Source of the DNA: Serratia quinivorans
GTDB taxonomy: Bacteria > Pseudomonadota > Gammaproteobacteria > Enterobacterales > Enterobacteriaceae
Reading direction: 5' to 3'
NCBI GenBank assembly: GCA_900457075.1
Contig: UGYN01000002.1
Coordinates: 1,178,001 to 1,242,000 of the forward strand
DNA: 64,000 bases
Below the pieces are notes generated by a model. That model was given only the letters and a program-made list of their open reading frames with translations, searched no databases and was not told the DNA's origin. Position 1 is the first letter of the stretch; the number at the start of each line of letters is the position of its first letter. The position numbers and the translations under genes are program-made. Positions 19,022 to 28,696 of the stretch are shown one piece after another.

Positions 19022-19966
19022 TTATTTCACCGTCCAGCCTTTGTAGCTGCCGATATTGTTTTTATCGATCATGGTTACCGGGATCAGCACCGGAGCGGTT
19101 GGCGCAGGTTTACCCTGCAGAATGTCGTAACCGATCTCGACCGCCTTGGCCGCCATCACCTGCGGATCCTGCGCCGGCGTCGCGACAAACAGCGATTTTC
19201 CGCCACGCTTGAGCGCCTCTTCACCGTCCGGCGATCCATCCACGCCAACGATAAAGAACTCGCTGCGCTGCGCCTGTTTGGCGGCCAGATCGGCGCCGAT
19301 CGCCGTAGGATCGTTAATTGCAAACACGCCGTCGATCTTCGGATTGGCCGCCAACAGCGCGGTCATGATCTCCAGCCCGCCTTCACGGCTGCCCTTGGCG
19401 TTTTGGTTATAAGACAGCAGTTTGATCTCCGGGTGTTTCTTCAACTCGGTCATGCAGCCTTCGACCCGGTTTTGTACCGCGGACACCGGTGGCCCGTTGA
19501 TGATCACCACGTTGCCCTTCTCTTTCAGGCGATCGCTGATGTATTTACAGGCCATCGCGCCGGCCTGGGTGTTATCCGAGGTGATGGTGGCATCGGCACC
19601 TTCGGCCGCCACGTCAACCGCCACTACCACGATACCGGCATCCTTGGCGCGTTTTACCGCCGGGCCGATACCCTTGGAATCCGCGGCGTTCAGGATGATC
19701 ATATCGACCTTGGCAGCGATAAAGTTATCGATCTGCGCCACCTGCTGGCCGAGATCGTAACCGCTCGACACCAGCGTCACGTTGACCTTATCGCCGGCCA
19801 ACTCACGCGCCTTCATTTCTGCACCCTTGGTGATCTGGACAAAGAACGGGTTGGCCAAATCGCCCACCGTCACCCCAATCGATTTCAACTCTTTTGCCTG
19901 CACCAACGAGGCACTGCCGAGCGCGGCAGTAACCAGCAAAGCGGTAATCAATGGCTTGAAACGCAT
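19022..19966 (-). CDS. RbsB-like periplasmic sugar-binding protein
   Basis: A 314-residue periplasmic binding protein of the ribose/galactose-binding family (type I fold). The start MRFKPLITALLVTAALG, preceded by GAGGAA, gives a clean signal peptide cut after VQA; the longer frame upstream to 20038 has no such peptide. The core pattern IGVTVGDLANPFFVQITKGAEM and later FAINDPTAIGADLAAKQA are typical. It supplies the sugar to the RbsC/RbsA-like proteins encoded just upstream in the same operon. The order ATPase-permease-binding protein is the same as in many carbohydrate CUT2 systems. Confidence 0.92.
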   Translation of the reverse strand: MRFKPLITALLVTAALGSASLVQAKELKSIGVTVGDLANPFFVQITKGAEMKARELAGDKVNVTLVSSGYDLGQQVAQIDNFIAAKVDMIILNAADSKGIGPAVKRAKDAGIVVVAVDVAAEGADATITSDNTQAGAMACKYISDRLKEKGNVVIINGPPVSAVQNRVEGCMTELKKHPEIKLLSYNQNAKGSREGGLEIMTALLAANPKIDGVFAINDPTAIGADLAAKQAQRSEFFIVGVDGSPDGEEALKRGGKSLFVATPAQDPQVMAAKAVEIGYDILQGKPAPTAPVLIPVTMIDKNNIGSYKGWTVK

Positions 19967-20065
19967 AGTGTTTTCCTCATTATTTTCCGATCTACGAAAA
20001 CCTGCCCCGGTGGGCGCCGACCTTTCTTTATCACTCACCCCGCAGCTTGAAAGACACCGGGTAAG

Positions 20066-21091
20066 TTAGTGTTGGTAATTGCGGGTGCGATATTTGTCGA
20101 TTAGCACAGCTATGATGATCACCGCCCCCTTGATCACCAATTGCCAGAAGTATGAGACGCCCATCAGCGTCATGCCGTTGTTCAGGGTGGCGATAATCAG
20201 CGCCCCCACCAGCGTGCCGGTAATGGTGCCAATGCCGCCGACAAAGCTGGTGCCGCCGAGGATCACCGCGGCAATCGCATCCAGCTCATAGCCCATGCCG
20301 AGGTTGCCGTTGGCGCTGTACAAGCGTGAGGCACTCATTATTCCCCCCAGCCCTGACAGCAAACCGCTCATGCCGTAGACGAACAGCAGCACCGCACCGA
20401 CCTTAATCCCGGTCAGGCGTGCCGCCTGCATGTTGCCACCCACCGCGTAGATATGTACCCCCAGCGTAGTGCGGCGCAGAATGAACCAGCACAGCGCGAT
20501 CACGGCAAAGGCGATAATTACCAACCAGGGGATCGGCCCCAGATACGAGTTGCCGATCCATTCGAAACTGATATCGGAATTGATGATGGTGGTGCCGTCG
20601 GCCAGCAGATAAGCCGCGCCGCGCAGTGCGGTATAGGTCCCTAGCGTGACAATAAAGGGTGGTAAACCGGCGTAGGCCACCAGAAAACCGTTAAACAATC
20701 CCATGCCCAAGCCGGCCAGCAGCGCCAGTGGGATCGACAGCCCGGCCAGCCCCGGCATCAGTGAAACCGCCATCGCCACCACCGCCGTGGTGCCCAGCAT
20801 CGAGCCAACAGAAAGATCGATACCGCCGGTCAGGATGATGAAGGTCATACCCGCCGCCAAAACGATGTTAATCGACGCCTGCCGGGCAATATTCAGCAGG
20901 TTGGCGTCGGTAAAGAAATTCGGTGCAACAAAGCCGAAAACGGCGACGATCAGGATCAATATCGGCAAAATGCCGACGGTTTGCATCATATCGCCCAACA
21001 ATGCCCGTTTCAGCGTGGGATTTTTTGCGGCGGGTGGCAGCGGGTTCGAAGTCATGACAGGCTCCTTGAGCGTAGGGATAGAATTATTCAT
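20066..21091 (-). CDS. RbsC-like sugar ABC transporter permease
   Basis: A 341-residue CUT2-family inner-membrane permease with 8-10 hydrophobic segments. The motif [15 protein letters not shown] near residue 95 and [35 protein letters not shown] near the C terminus are diagnostic of RbsC relatives. The ATG at 21091 overlaps the ATPase stop by eight bases and has GGAGG upstream. A second ATG at 21055, after AAGGAG, is an equally good start and would remove 12 residues. Confidence 0.9.
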   Translation of the reverse strand: MNNSIPTLKEPVMTSNPLPPAAKNPTLKRALLGDMMQTVGILPILILIVAVFGFVAPNFFTDANLLNIARQASINIVLAAGMTFIILTGGIDLSVGSMLGTTAVVAMAVSLMPGLAGLSIPLALLAGLGMGLFNGFLVAYAGLPPFIVTLGTYTALRGAAYLLADGTTIINSDISFEWIGNSYLGPIPWLVIIAFAVIALCWFILRRTTLGVHIYAVGGNMQAARLTGIKVGAVLLFVYGMSGLLSGLGGIMSASRLYSANGNLGMGYELDAIAAVILGGTSFVGGIGTITGTLVGALIIATLNNGMTLMGVSYFWQLVIKGAVIIIAVLIDKYRTRNYQH

Positions 21092-22610
21092 GGCTGGCCG
21101 CCTCCAGGGCGGGTTCGACGCCGGTGGCCAGCGTCATAATGCTCTCCTGGCTGATCTCTGCGCCGCTCAATTCCCCGGCGATACTGCCTTCGTGCATCAC
21201 ATAAACCCGGTCACTCATGCCAACCACCTCGGGCAGTTCACTGGAGATCATCAGGATCGCCACTCCCTGCTGCGCCATCTGACTCATGATGCGATAAATT
21301 TCGCTTTTGGCACCCACGTCAACGCCGCGAGTGGGCTCATCGAGGATCAGAATGCGCGGGCCGATCGCCACCCAGCGTGAAATCAGCAGCTTCTGTTGGT
21401 TGCCGCCGGAAAGCCCACCGGCCCGCACCTGAGCATGCGGCACGCGGATATTCAGCAGGCCGATGGCGTCGCTGGAAATACTCTGAGCCTTACGCCGATT
21501 CAGCAGGCCATAACGGCCGTCACGCTCCAGCGTCGCCATCACGATATTTTCATGCGCTGCCAGATCGAGAAACAGGCCCTGCTCTTTGCGGTTTTCGGTG
21601 AGAAAACCGATGCCCAGCGCAATGGCGTCACGCGGTGAACGGATATTGACCGGCTTACCGTCAATTTCCACCGTACCGCCGCTGGACTTGCGCACGCCGA
21701 AAATCAGCTGCGCCAGTTCGGAACGGCCGGCACCCACCAGCCCGGCAAGGCCGACGATCTCACCGGCACGCACCTGCAGGCTGACCGGTTTCACCTTCTT
21801 GCCGTCGGTCAGGCCATGCAGCGTAAGGCGCGGTTCGCCCACCGTAATGCCCTGCTCCTTGTTGAACAGATCGCTCAACGGGCGGCCCACCATCATGCGT
21901 ACCAATTCGCTGGCGGACAGTTTGTCGCGCATCAGGCTGCCAACATACTGGCCGTCGCGCAGCACGCTAACGCGATCCGACAGCTCGTAGACTTCCGCCA
22001 TGCGATGGCTGATGTAAATGATCGCCATCCCCTCATCGCGCAGGCGTTTGATCAACTCAAACAGCCGATGCGTCTCACGCGAAGAAAGCGCCGCCGTCGG
22101 TTCGTCCATCACCAGAATGCGGCTGTTGCGGTGCAACGCGCGGGCGATTTCCACCTGCTGCTGTTCGGCAATGGTTAATTTCATCACCCGATCGCCGGCG
22201 CTGAACTGCGCGCCCAAACGATCGATGACTTTCTGTGCTTCCAGCAACATCTGCTGGCGCTTCACCAGGCCGCCGCGCTGGATCTCGCTGCCCAGAAAAA
22301 TGTTCTCCGCCACCGTCAGATTCGGTGCCAGATTCATTTCCTGGTAAATCAGCGTGATGCCCGCCGCCAGGGCATCTTTTGGCCCTTTAATGGCAAACGG
22401 CTGCCCATCGATAAAAATTTCCCCGCTGCTGGCGATATAAGCGCCGGCCAATATTTTCATTAAGGTGCTTTTACCCGCGCCGTTTTCACCCATCAGCGCG
22501 TGGATCTCACCGCTATAAACCGTCAGGTTGACGCCCTTCAGCGCGTAAAACTGACCAAAACTCTTGGCGATGTTGTGCATTTCCAGGATCGGGGTCGCGC
22601 TCATCGTCAT
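21084..22610 (-). CDS. RbsA-like sugar ABC transporter ATP-binding protein
   Basis: A 508-residue double ATPase of the CUT2 family, first gene of the sugar operon. The first cassette has Walker [10 protein letters not shown] near residue 40, the signature [15 protein letters not shown] and Walker [12 protein letters not shown]. The second has the degenerate Walker [11 protein letters not shown], the signature [14 protein letters not shown] and Walker [13 protein letters not shown]. This is the usual asymmetry of RbsA/XylG/MglA proteins. Confidence 0.93.
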   Translation of the reverse strand: MTMSATPILEMHNIAKSFGQFYALKGVNLTVYSGEIHALMGENGAGKSTLMKILAGAYIASSGEIFIDGQPFAIKGPKDALAAGITLIYQEMNLAPNLTVAENIFLGSEIQRGGLVKRQQMLLEAQKVIDRLGAQFSAGDRVMKLTIAEQQQVEIARALHRNSRILVMDEPTAALSSRETHRLFELIKRLRDEGMAIIYISHRMAEVYELSDRVSVLRDGQYVGSLMRDKLSASELVRMMVGRPLSDLFNKEQGITVGEPRLTLHGLTDGKKVKPVSLQVRAGEIVGLAGLVGAGRSELAQLIFGVRKSSGGTVEIDGKPVNIRSPRDAIALGIGFLTENRKEQGLFLDLAAHENIVMATLERDGRYGLLNRRKAQSISSDAIGLLNIRVPHAQVRAGGLSGGNQQKLLISRWVAIGPRILILDEPTRGVDVGAKSEIYRIMSQMAQQGVAILMISSELPEVVGMSDRVYVMHEGSIAGELSGAEISQESIMTLATGVEPALEAASHE

Positions 22611-22745
22611 ACCTCGGGTTGCGGTTCGGATTGAGTGCAGTTAACCACGCATAAATAAATGCAAAATGTCAGCGGCCGTTCATCTTTGTCATATTGTTAA
22701 TGGGACGGGGATTTATAATGCGGACAGTCAGTTACGGGGGATCCA
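22611..22745. promoter_or_regulatory. divergent control region of the sugar operon and hybrid kinase
   Basis: This 135-bp gap separates the first gene of the minus-strand sugar operon from the plus-strand kinase gene. A TATAAT hexamer at 22714-22719 is a plausible -10 for the kinase. TGTCA occurs twice (near 22667 and 22687) and could belong to a response-regulator repeat, but no confident operator can be defined. Confidence 0.4.
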
Positions 22746-25358
22746 ATGCGCAGACTGCCTTTCCTTGCCGGTGCACGTGGGCGCCTGCTGATGTTCAACC
22801 TGTTGGTAGTGGCGGTGACGCTGATGGTCAGCGGCGTGGCGATCGTCGGCTTTAACCATGCGGGCAAGCTGCAGGAACAAGTTCAGGCGCAAACGCTAAA
22901 TGAGATGAACGGCAGCATGGCGCTGAGCCGGGATACTTCGAACGTGGCGACCGCCGCCATTCGGCTATCGCAGGTGGTGGGTGCGCTGGAGTATCAGAGC
23001 GAGTCAGCCCGGCTGAAGCAAACCCAGCTGGCGCTGCAGGCCTCGCTCAGCCGACTGGCGGACGCTCCGCTGGCACATAGCGAGCCGGAGCTGGTTCAAC
23101 GCATCATCAGCCGCAGCAACGCGTTGGAAACCAGCGTGACCCGCATGCTGGATCTCGGTCACGCACGGCATCTGCAACGCAACATTCTGCTCAGTGGGCT
23201 GTATCAGGCGCAGAGCACGCTGCGGCATATCGCCAGCCTCAACCAACGTAATAATCAGAACCCGCCCTCGCTGCCACTGCTGAGCCAGATCGACCGGCTG
23301 CTGGCGATCGCCATTCAAACCCCGACGCCCAAGGCCGCCGCCCAGCAACTCGACAGCGTGATGGCCTACTGGCCGCAGCACAGCCCGGATGCCTTGGTCG
23401 ACGAGAAAATGCGCCAGTTTCGCGACAGCGAACAACGCCTGCTGCCCGAAACGCTGGAGCTGGAGCAAAGCGATCTGGCCCTGGCCTATTACACCTACCA
23501 TATCAAAGCCTTAGTAGCGATGCTCAATGACGACATCAATCTCTACGTACAGAAGGTGGCAGACGAGTCGGAGCTGCGCACCCATCAAACCCATCGCGAA
23601 CTCAGCTCCATCAGCTGGTTTATCGGCCTGTTCGCCCTGCTGGCGCTGGTGATTACCGGCTTCGCCGGGTGGTATATCTACCGTAATCTGGGATCGAACC
23701 TGACGGCGATCGCTGGCGCCATGACGCGGCTGGCGCGTGGCGAACGTGAGGTCAGCGTACCGGCACTGCAGCGCCGTGACGAACTGGGCGATTTGGCGCG
23801 GGCATTCAACGTCTTTGCACGCAATACCGCCTCGCTGGAGCAAACTTCTCGCCTGCTGAAAGAGAAAAGCACCCAGCTGGAAACTACCTTTTTGGCAATG
23901 CGCGACGGCTTTGCCCTGTTTGATAACGACGGCCAACTGGTGGTATGGAACCCGCAGTATCCGTTGCTGCTGGGGCTAAACGAACACCAGTTGCACCGGG
24001 GGCAACACTACCGTGAACTGCTGCAACACGTGACGCCCCCGGCGGGTCAGCGCTGGGAAGCGGTGCTGGCCAACCTGTCCAGTGAACTGCCGCAGCCGCA
24101 GGAACTGCGCCTGAGCGACGGCCGCACCGTCGAGCTGCGCTTCAGTCCGGTACCGAACCGTGGGGTGGTCAACGTGGTGTTGGAGCGTACCGAGCGCAAA
24201 GCGCTGGAAGAGGCGCTGCTGCACAGCCAGAAAATGAAGGCGGTCGGTCAGCTCACCGGCGGCCTGGCGCATGATTTTAACAATCTGCTGGCGGTGATTA
24301 TCGGCAGCCTGGAACTAACCACCCAACAGACTCAGGACGCCCAAACCGAACAGCGTATTGCCCGGGCGCTGAAGGCCGCCGAACGCGGTGCACAGCTCAC
24401 CCAGCGGCTGCTGGCATTTTCGCGTAAACAGGCGTTGCATCCGCAGGCCATCACGCTACAGACGCTGGTAGAAAACCTGCAGGAATTGCTGCGTCATTCA
24501 CTGCCCACGACGTTGTCGCTAAGCATTGAGACTCAGCGGCCCGGCTGGCCGGCGTGGGTGGATGCCAATCAGTTGGAAAACGCGCTGATCAACCTGGTAG
24601 TCAACGCCCGGGATGCCATGGAAGGCCGCAGCGGCGTGGTCAAGATCCGTATCTATAACCAACGAGTGGTGCGCAGCGGTGGCAAAAAACAGGACATGGT
24701 GGCGCTGGAGGTGATCGACACCGGCTGCGGCATGTCGGAGGAAGTGAAAGCGCAGGTGTTCGAACCTTTCTTCACCACCAAGGCAGTCGGCAGCGGCAGC
24801 GGGCTGGGGCTGTCGATGGTTTACGGCTTTGTTCGCCAGTCCGGCGGCCGGGTGCAGATTGAAACCGCACCGGGCGAAGGCACTCTGGTGCGTCTGCAAC
24901 TGCCGCGCGCCCCGGCACCGGCAATCGCCCAAGCACCGCCCCTGCCGCTCGAAGAAAGCGACGGCACCGACAGTCTGGTATTGGTGCTGGAAGATGAAAA
25001 TGACGTGCGTCATACGCTGTGCGAACACCTGCATCAGCTCGGCTACCTGACGCTGGACTGCGCAGACAGCCATGAAGCGCTGGCGCTGCTGCGCCAGACG
25101 CCGGATATTGGGGTGCTGGTTAGTGACCTGATGCTGCCGGGCGAACTGGACGGCGTGCAGGTGATTGGGCTGGCGCGGGAGATTAATCCGCGCCTTACCG
25201 CGCTGCTGATCAGCGGCCAGGATATACGCCGTCACCACGAAGACACACTGCCCAACGTTGAACTGCTGCGCAAGCCTTTCAGCCAGCGGCAACTGGCGTT
25301 GGCACTGCAACGGGCACGCCGCTCAAACGCGGCCGCTGACGCAATTCGGAGGGAATGA
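22746..25358 (+). CDS. hybrid sensor histidine kinase of the sugar island
   Basis: An 870-residue membrane kinase. In order: a transmembrane segment at about 14-36, a long periplasmic helical sensor region to about 290, a second transmembrane segment (WFIGLFALLALVITGFAGWYIY), HAMP, a PAS-like domain (RDGFALFDNDGQLVVWN), the H-box GGLAHDFNNLLAVI near 512, the ATP-binding boxes NLVVNARDAM, DTGCGM, EPFFTTK and GSGLGLSMVYG, and a C-terminal receiver domain (VLVLEDENDVR, Asp in VLVSDLMLPGE, Lys in LLRKPFS). No HPt domain is present. It is divergent from the sugar operon. Its likely partner is the OmpR-type regulator at 15672-16412. Confidence 0.9.
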   Translation: MRRLPFLAGARGRLLMFNLLVVAVTLMVSGVAIVGFNHAGKLQEQVQAQTLNEMNGSMALSRDTSNVATAAIRLSQVVGALEYQSESARLKQTQLALQASLSRLADAPLAHSEPELVQRIISRSNALETSVTRMLDLGHARHLQRNILLSGLYQAQSTLRHIASLNQRNNQNPPSLPLLSQIDRLLAIAIQTPTPKAAAQQLDSVMAYWPQHSPDALVDEKMRQFRDSEQRLLPETLELEQSDLALAYYTYHIKALVAMLNDDINLYVQKVADESELRTHQTHRELSSISWFIGLFALLALVITGFAGWYIYRNLGSNLTAIAGAMTRLARGEREVSVPALQRRDELGDLARAFNVFARNTASLEQTSRLLKEKSTQLETTFLAMRDGFALFDNDGQLVVWNPQYPLLLGLNEHQLHRGQHYRELLQHVTPPAGQRWEAVLANLSSELPQPQELRLSDGRTVELRFSPVPNRGVVNVVLERTERKALEEALLHSQKMKAVGQLTGGLAHDFNNLLAVIIGSLELTTQQTQDAQTEQRIARALKAAERGAQLTQRLLAFSRKQALHPQAITLQTLVENLQELLRHSLPTTLSLSIETQRPGWPAWVDANQLENALINLVVNARDAMEGRSGVVKIRIYNQRVVRSGGKKQDMVALEVIDTGCGMSEEVKAQVFEPFFTTKAVGSGSGLGLSMVYGFVRQSGGRVQIETAPGEGTLVRLQLPRAPAPAIAQAPPLPLEESDGTDSLVLVLEDENDVRHTLCEHLHQLGYLTLDCADSHEALALLRQTPDIGVLVSDLMLPGELDGVQVIGLAREINPRLTALLISGQDIRRHHEDTLPNVELLRKPFSQRQLALALQRARRSNAAADAIRRE

Positions 25359-25446
25359 GGCGATTTTTCGCCCCTGATTCGTTATTATGCCGCCCTGCTT
25401 TTGATGAATAAGCGTGCCAGATGCACGCCCAGCCAGGGATAACATT

Positions 25447-26358
25447 ATGCTGTGGTTTAAGAATTTGATGGTTTACCGTTTGAGCCGCGAAGTGGCGTTA
25501 AACGCGGATGAAATGGAAAAACAACTCAGCGCTTTTGCTTTCACCCCGTGCGGCAGCCAGGACATGGCGAAAACCGGCTGGGTTTCTCCGATGGGTTCCC
25601 ACAGCGAGTCACTGACACACGCGGTTAACGGCCAGATCGTTATTTGCGCGCGCAAGGAAGAAAAAATCCTGCCGTCGCCGGTCATCAAACAAGAGCTGCA
25701 GGCCAAGATTGAACGCCTGGAAGGTGAACAACACCGTAAGCTGAAGAAAACCGAGAAAGACGCGCTGAAAGACGAAGTGCTGCACAGCCTGTTGCCACGC
25801 GCCTTTAGCCGCTTTAATCAGACTTTTATGTGGATCGACACGGTTAATGACCTGATTATGGTTGATGCCGCCAGCGCCAAACGCGCGGAAGACACTCTGG
25901 CGCTGCTGCGCAAAAGCCTGGGTTCACTGCCGGTAGTGCCCTTGACCATGGAAAGCCCGATCGAACTGACGCTGACCGAGTGGGTACGCTCTGGCGAGCT
26001 ACCGGCTGGCTTTATCATTCAGGACGAAGCAGAGTTGAAGGCAATTCTGGAAGACGGCGGCGTGATCCGCTGCAAGAAACAGAACCTGATCAGCGATGAG
26101 ATTGCGGTACATATCGAAGCCGGCAAGCTGGTGACCAAGCTGGCGGTGGACTGGCAGGAGCGCATTCAACTGGTGCTGGCAGACGACGGTTCGCTGAAAC
26201 GTTTGAAGTTCGCCGATACGCTGCGCGAGCAGAACGACGATATCGATCGTGACGACTTTGCCCAGCGTTTTGACGCCGACTTTATCCTGATGACCAGCGA
26301 ACTGGCTGCGTTAATCAAGAACACCATCGAAGCCCTGGGTGGCGAAGCCCAGCGCTAA
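25447..26358 (+). CDS. rdgC: nucleoid-associated recombination protein RdgC
   Basis: A 303-residue DNA-binding protein that forms a ring around duplex DNA and inhibits RecA-promoted recombination. The start [16 protein letters not shown] is that of E. coli RdgC; an upstream in-frame ATG at 25414 adds eleven residues with no family support. The length matches (303 aa). In E. coli rdgC lies next to mak; here the sugar island separates them. Confidence 0.96.
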   Translation: MLWFKNLMVYRLSREVALNADEMEKQLSAFAFTPCGSQDMAKTGWVSPMGSHSESLTHAVNGQIVICARKEEKILPSPVIKQELQAKIERLEGEQHRKLKKTEKDALKDEVLHSLLPRAFSRFNQTFMWIDTVNDLIMVDAASAKRAEDTLALLRKSLGSLPVVPLTMESPIELTLTEWVRSGELPAGFIIQDEAELKAILEDGGVIRCKKQNLISDEIAVHIEAGKLVTKLAVDWQERIQLVLADDGSLKRLKFADTLREQNDDIDRDDFAQRFDADFILMTSELAALIKNTIEALGGEAQR

Positions 26359-26363
26359 GTACA

Positions 26364-26389
26364 CAAAGGCGCAAATCGCTGCGCCTTTG
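26364..26389 (+). terminator. rdgC terminator
   Basis: Perfect 9-bp arms CAAAGGCGC / GCGCCTTTG with an 8-base loop begin six bases after the rdgC stop. The following sequence (TTCC) has only a short T tract. Confidence 0.65.
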
Positions 26390-26420
26390 TTCCACATGAG
26401 TAGCGTTGCAACACAGATAG

Positions 26421-26547
26421 CATACCCAAATTAATTGGAGTTGCAGCTAGGCGGCAAGTGCGGGAATCCCCAGGAGCTTACTCAAGTAAGTGACTGGGGT
26501 GAGCGCACGCAGCCAACAACGCTGCAGCTTCAAGTAAGAAGGGTATG
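26421..26547. repeat. about 127-bp palindromic intergenic repeat (Serratia/Yersinia type)
   Basis: The element begins CATACCC..TGGAGTTGCAGC and ends GCTGCAGCTTCAA..GGGTATG, so its ends are inverted repeats. It contains an inner inverted pair around CCCCAG..ACTCAAGTAAGT..CTGGGG. Elements with this sequence (GGCGGCAAGTG, AATCCCCAGGAGCTTACTCAAGTAAGTGACTGGGGTGAGCG) recur between genes in Serratia and Yersinia genomes, from memory. Here it lies between the convergent rdgC and ppnP genes. Confidence 0.75.
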
Positions 26548-26549
26548 AG

Positions 26550-26840
26550 TTACTTACTTAAATAACGGCACAGATAGGCGGTCGCGTCGGCCACCTGCAG
26601 GTTGAACTCACTGTGTGCCGGTACGAAGAACTTCTCACCCGGCATAAACACCTGCCAGTCCGGCGAGCCCGGCAGCAACACTTTCAACGCGCCGGTAATC
26701 ACGGTCATTTCTTCCGGCAGGGCGGTGGTGAAGGTGTACTCTCCCTCTTCCATGACACCGACGCTGGTAAGGCCGATGCTGCTACTATCGAAACCGATAG
26801 ACTTCACTTTCCCGGCAAAATACTCGTTTACTTTCAGCAT
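26550..26840 (-). CDS. ppnP: pyrimidine/purine nucleoside phosphorylase PpnP (YaiE)
   Basis: A 96-residue cupin-fold enzyme that cleaves nucleosides with phosphate to free base and ribose 1-phosphate. The sequence [37 protein letters not shown] and the C-terminal [24 protein letters not shown] match YaiE of E. coli (94 aa). As in E. coli it lies beside rdgC and close to aroM. Confidence 0.93.
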   Translation of the reverse strand: MLKVNEYFAGKVKSIGFDSSSIGLTSVGVMEEGEYTFTTALPEEMTVITGALKVLLPGSPDWQVFMPGEKFFVPAHSEFNLQVADATAYLCRYLSK

Positions 26841-27051
26841 AGACTGACACCCGCGTAATCAACTTTATGGGAAATCCATATTGGGGGATTGCGGTTGATC
26901 TGTCACTGGTTTTTCTCGCGAAATGCGATCGTGGCGCAGAGTAAAACGCTGCCAAGCGGTTGACCGTCAGCCTGCCGTTCTGGGTGCACGCCCAAAAACA
27001 CGCAGCACCGCCCCCGACACACCGCCATATAAGATTTTATTGGCTTTTTAA

Positions 27052-27730
27052 TCAGTCAATTAGCTCAGCAGCCAGCTTGGCCACCAGCGCATTGGACAAC
27101 AGCACCGGTATTTCCAGCCGAGCCTGCAGGAAATCACGGTGCTGCCGGTGATAACCAATGCAGTCGAGCACCACCACCTGCGCGCCCTGCCGCTGTAGCT
27201 CGCTTGCGGCCAACTCCAGCACCGCGTCATCCGCCAAATAAGGGCTGGCGACGGCAAAACAGGGTGGCGTCGCCAGTAACTGCCACTTGCTCGCCTGCTG
27301 GCTGATTTGCTCCGCCACCGGCACCACAATCCCCACCCGGTGTTGGCTGACAATGGCAGAAATCAGCGGCGGAATAATGCGGTCCGGCTCCAGCAACAGC
27401 GCCTGTTGTGCATGCAACTGGCCAAACTCGCCGGTGCACAACAGCAGGATCACCTCACAGCCCTCCGCTTCCAGTGCATTGATTTTCTGCTGCAACCCCC
27501 AGTTCGACCCGCGAGGCCGCCAATCTCACCTGTGTGCCGTCCAGCAGGCGTGAAACCAACACCTTCTCTCCGGCCTGCGGTGTATAACGCTCGTCAATCT
27601 GGCTGGCCTTCAGCCCGTCCAGCAACCCGACATGCCTCACCTGTTCCGCAGGCAGATAGGCAGACAGCAACGGCATAATGTCGTTGCGCGGTGCCTGACC
27701 GATAGTCAGCGTGGCAAATGAAGCATTCAT
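27052..27730 (-). pseudogene. aroM: AroM-family protein, one-base frameshift
   Basis: Two overlapping frames make up one AroM protein: MNASFATLTIGQAPRNDIMPLL...RLAASRVEL, then QQKINALEAEGCEVILLLCTGEF...VVLDCIGYHRQHRD...LLSNALVAKLAAELID. The break is at a C5 run (plus strand 27496-27500); removing one C gives 225 residues, exactly the E. coli length. The function of AroM is unknown. The spaced cysteines (LLCTG, LDCIGYH) recall Asp/Glu-racemase-type enzymes. It starts four bases after the DUF1177 stop, so it is the last gene of the OPT-DUF1177 operon. The frameshift may be a sequencing error. Confidence 0.88.
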
Positions 27731-27734
27731 CCGG

Positions 27735-28664
27735 TTATTTCCTTTTTTGCAGATGACTCAGGCTGCCGTACAGCGCCAGCAACTGTGCGTATTCGTCAGC
27801 CTGATAAAAATGACAGGTACCGCGACCAAACTCTTTCGCCACTTCCACCGCAAACTTGACGGTTAGCGCAATATCCACTTCATGGCTGGCACCGGTACCG
27901 CAGCCCGGCACCACCGACTCGGTGCAAATCGCCACGCCAACCACCGGCGCAGAGGTCGCGGTAGAGGGCTGCAGAATGCTGTTCAGATGGTGTACCCCGT
28001 TGCCATACGGCGTAATGTCCTGGGTAGTGATCGGGAAGGTCACCGCCGGACGGCCGCTGGTCATCTCCATAATCCGCAGCAGATCTTCCGCCACCCGCAG
28101 GATGTAGCCTTCTTTCACCGTCGGTGACAGCGCGTAGCCTTTGTGATTGATGATGCGGTTGCCCTTGGTAGTGTCGATGGACAAAATCGCATCGGCCTCC
28201 GGCACCACTTCATTATCGTTCATCGTCATGTCGTCGATCGGCGAATCCATAAAGTCGACCGGGTCGTGCGGACGGGTTGGCGCATCGGGACAAATATGGG
28301 TGGTGATGATCACATCGCCCGCCAATACATCGCCCTTGCGCTGCATTTCCGCCAGCTTCAGCGCGCTGGCAATAGCGGCGATAGCGCCGTCGCCGTCGGA
28401 TACCAGGCCAATCCGCGTTGGCCGCGCACCAATACCGCCCAAGCGGCCGATAATGCCCAGCGTCGGCGCCTCCCCACCCTGGATTTTGCCGGCACTGCCG
28501 GGGATCTCAATGCGCACGAAGTCGGTCGCGCCTTTTGGCCCACTGGCACGCAGCGTACTGGCGCGGATGCCGGGATAGGACGTGAACAGATCGACAACCT
28601 GCTGACCGTTCACATAGGCACTATCAATTAATTCAAAAACCTGCAGCGTTTGTTGCAAACTCAT
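27735..28664 (-). CDS. DUF1177 family protein
   Basis: A 309-residue protein matching the DUF1177 family. Conserved-looking stretches are GIIGRLGGIGARPTRIGLVSDGDGAI, ITTHICPDAPTRPHDPVDFMDSPIDD and GVAICTESVVPGCGTGASHEVDIALTVKFAVEVA. Acidic and His residues in these suggest a metal-dependent hydrolase, but this is inference. It lies between the OPT transporter (32 bp gap) and aroM (4 bp gap). The three genes probably form one catabolic unit for an imported peptide-like or amino-acid-derived compound. Confidence 0.8.
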   Translation of the reverse strand: MSLQQTLQVFELIDSAYVNGQQVVDLFTSYPGIRASTLRASGPKGATDFVRIEIPGSAGKIQGGEAPTLGIIGRLGGIGARPTRIGLVSDGDGAIAAIASALKLAEMQRKGDVLAGDVIITTHICPDAPTRPHDPVDFMDSPIDDMTMNDNEVVPEADAILSIDTTKGNRIINHKGYALSPTVKEGYILRVAEDLLRIMEMTSGRPAVTFPITTQDITPYGNGVHHLNSILQPSTATSAPVVGVAICTESVVPGCGTGASHEVDIALTVKFAVEVAKEFGRGTCHFYQADEYAQLLALYGSLSHLQKRK

Positions 28665-28696
28665 AATCGGCTGACCTCACAATTTAACCGGATGGG

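Noticed and set aside
18872..20050. 392-residue plus-strand frame opposite the binding-protein gene
   Set aside because: It mirrors the well-supported RbsB-like gene; its translation is rich in His, Arg and Gln with no domain.
15672..25358. Possibility that the sugar island is a prophage or integrative element
   Set aside because: No integrase, tRNA target, flanking direct repeats or phage genes are visible.
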